Below are positions 14,941 through 14,963 of a stretch of 14,963 nt of DNA, piece after piece. A program made the position numbers and the translations under genes. Location of the stretch: positions 1 through 14,963 of the forward strand of contig JBBRPS010000164.1 of NCBI GenBank assembly GCA_038227745.1, written 5' to 3'. The notes beneath the pieces are model-generated. The model made no database searches, had not been told where the DNA came from, and saw only the letters and a list, made by a program, of their open reading frames with translations. Every line of letters starts with the position of its first letter. Positions within the stretch are counted from its first letter, which is position 1. This stretch comes from DASPXY01 sp038227745. Its GTDB lineage: Bacteria > Planctomycetota > Planctomycetia > Gemmatales > Gemmataceae.

Positions 14941-14963
14941 GTTTAGCCGCGAGCCTCGGGCGA
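14941..14963. repeat. partial GTTTAGCCGCG repeat at the right edge
   Basis: GTTTAGCCGCG begins five bases after the MFS stop codon and runs to the window edge. Its first 11 bases are identical to the outer arm of the palindrome at 1771-1820. It is probably the left arm of a second copy of that element. The rest lies outside the window. Confidence 0.6.

Noticed and set aside
1..14963. Search for tRNA, rRNA, CRISPR arrays, transposases, integrases, toxin-antitoxin or defence genes
   Set aside because: I saw no cloverleaf, regularly spaced direct repeats, transposase motifs or defence domains on either strand. The inverted repeats are too isolated to be a CRISPR array.

Overview
The window is about 15 kb of high-GC bacterial chromosome with 10 protein-coding genes (one of them a weak candidate) and no tRNA, rRNA, CRISPR array, transposase or phage gene that I can see. 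The style points to a planctomycete, most likely Gemmataceae-like. The reasons are an ECF sigma factor with a very long membrane-associated C-terminal extension, a secretin-like secreted protein, SGNH-like secreted proteins, weak or absent Shine-Dalgarno sequences on several genes, and intergenic palindromes of the GTTTAGCCGCGG and GGTGGGCAGTGCCCACC types. This assignment is inference; no 16S or other decisive marker is present.

Layout. Positions 1-3428 hold a minus-strand cluster read right to left: ribonuclease Y (rny), a YmdB-type metallophosphoesterase, and a small lipoprotein. The lipoprotein has its own sigma70-type promoter and an intrinsic terminator. A 50-bp near-palindrome sits between rny and ymdB, directly against the ymdB ribosome-binding site. 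Positions 3429-4424 form a long, mostly non-coding gap with one weak small-protein candidate and a cluster of stem-loops. Positions 4425-9569 hold three plus-strand genes: a soluble hybrid histidine kinase (REC-PAS-PAS-HisKA-HATPase-REC), a helical protein with two C-terminal membrane segments, and the extended ECF sigma factor. Positions 9683-13342 hold three minus-strand genes: a zinc/manganese-type ABC permease, a secreted secretin-related protein 63 bp downstream of it, and an exported SGNH-hydrolase-like protein. A divergent MFS transporter of the anion:cation symporter type (13515-14936) closes the window and is followed at once by another copy of the GTTTAGCCGCG repeat.

How it fits together. 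RNase Y and YmdB are a widely conserved neighbour pair in RNA turnover. The kinase and the sigma factor are separate regulatory modules with no obvious partner beside them. The metal permease has neither its ATPase nor its binding protein nearby. The least ordinary items are the ECF sigma factor whose own C-terminus carries membrane helices and a 10-to-11-residue glycine-rich repeat array, and the several unrelated long inverted repeats placed in gene spacers. I found no complete novel multi-gene system in this window.
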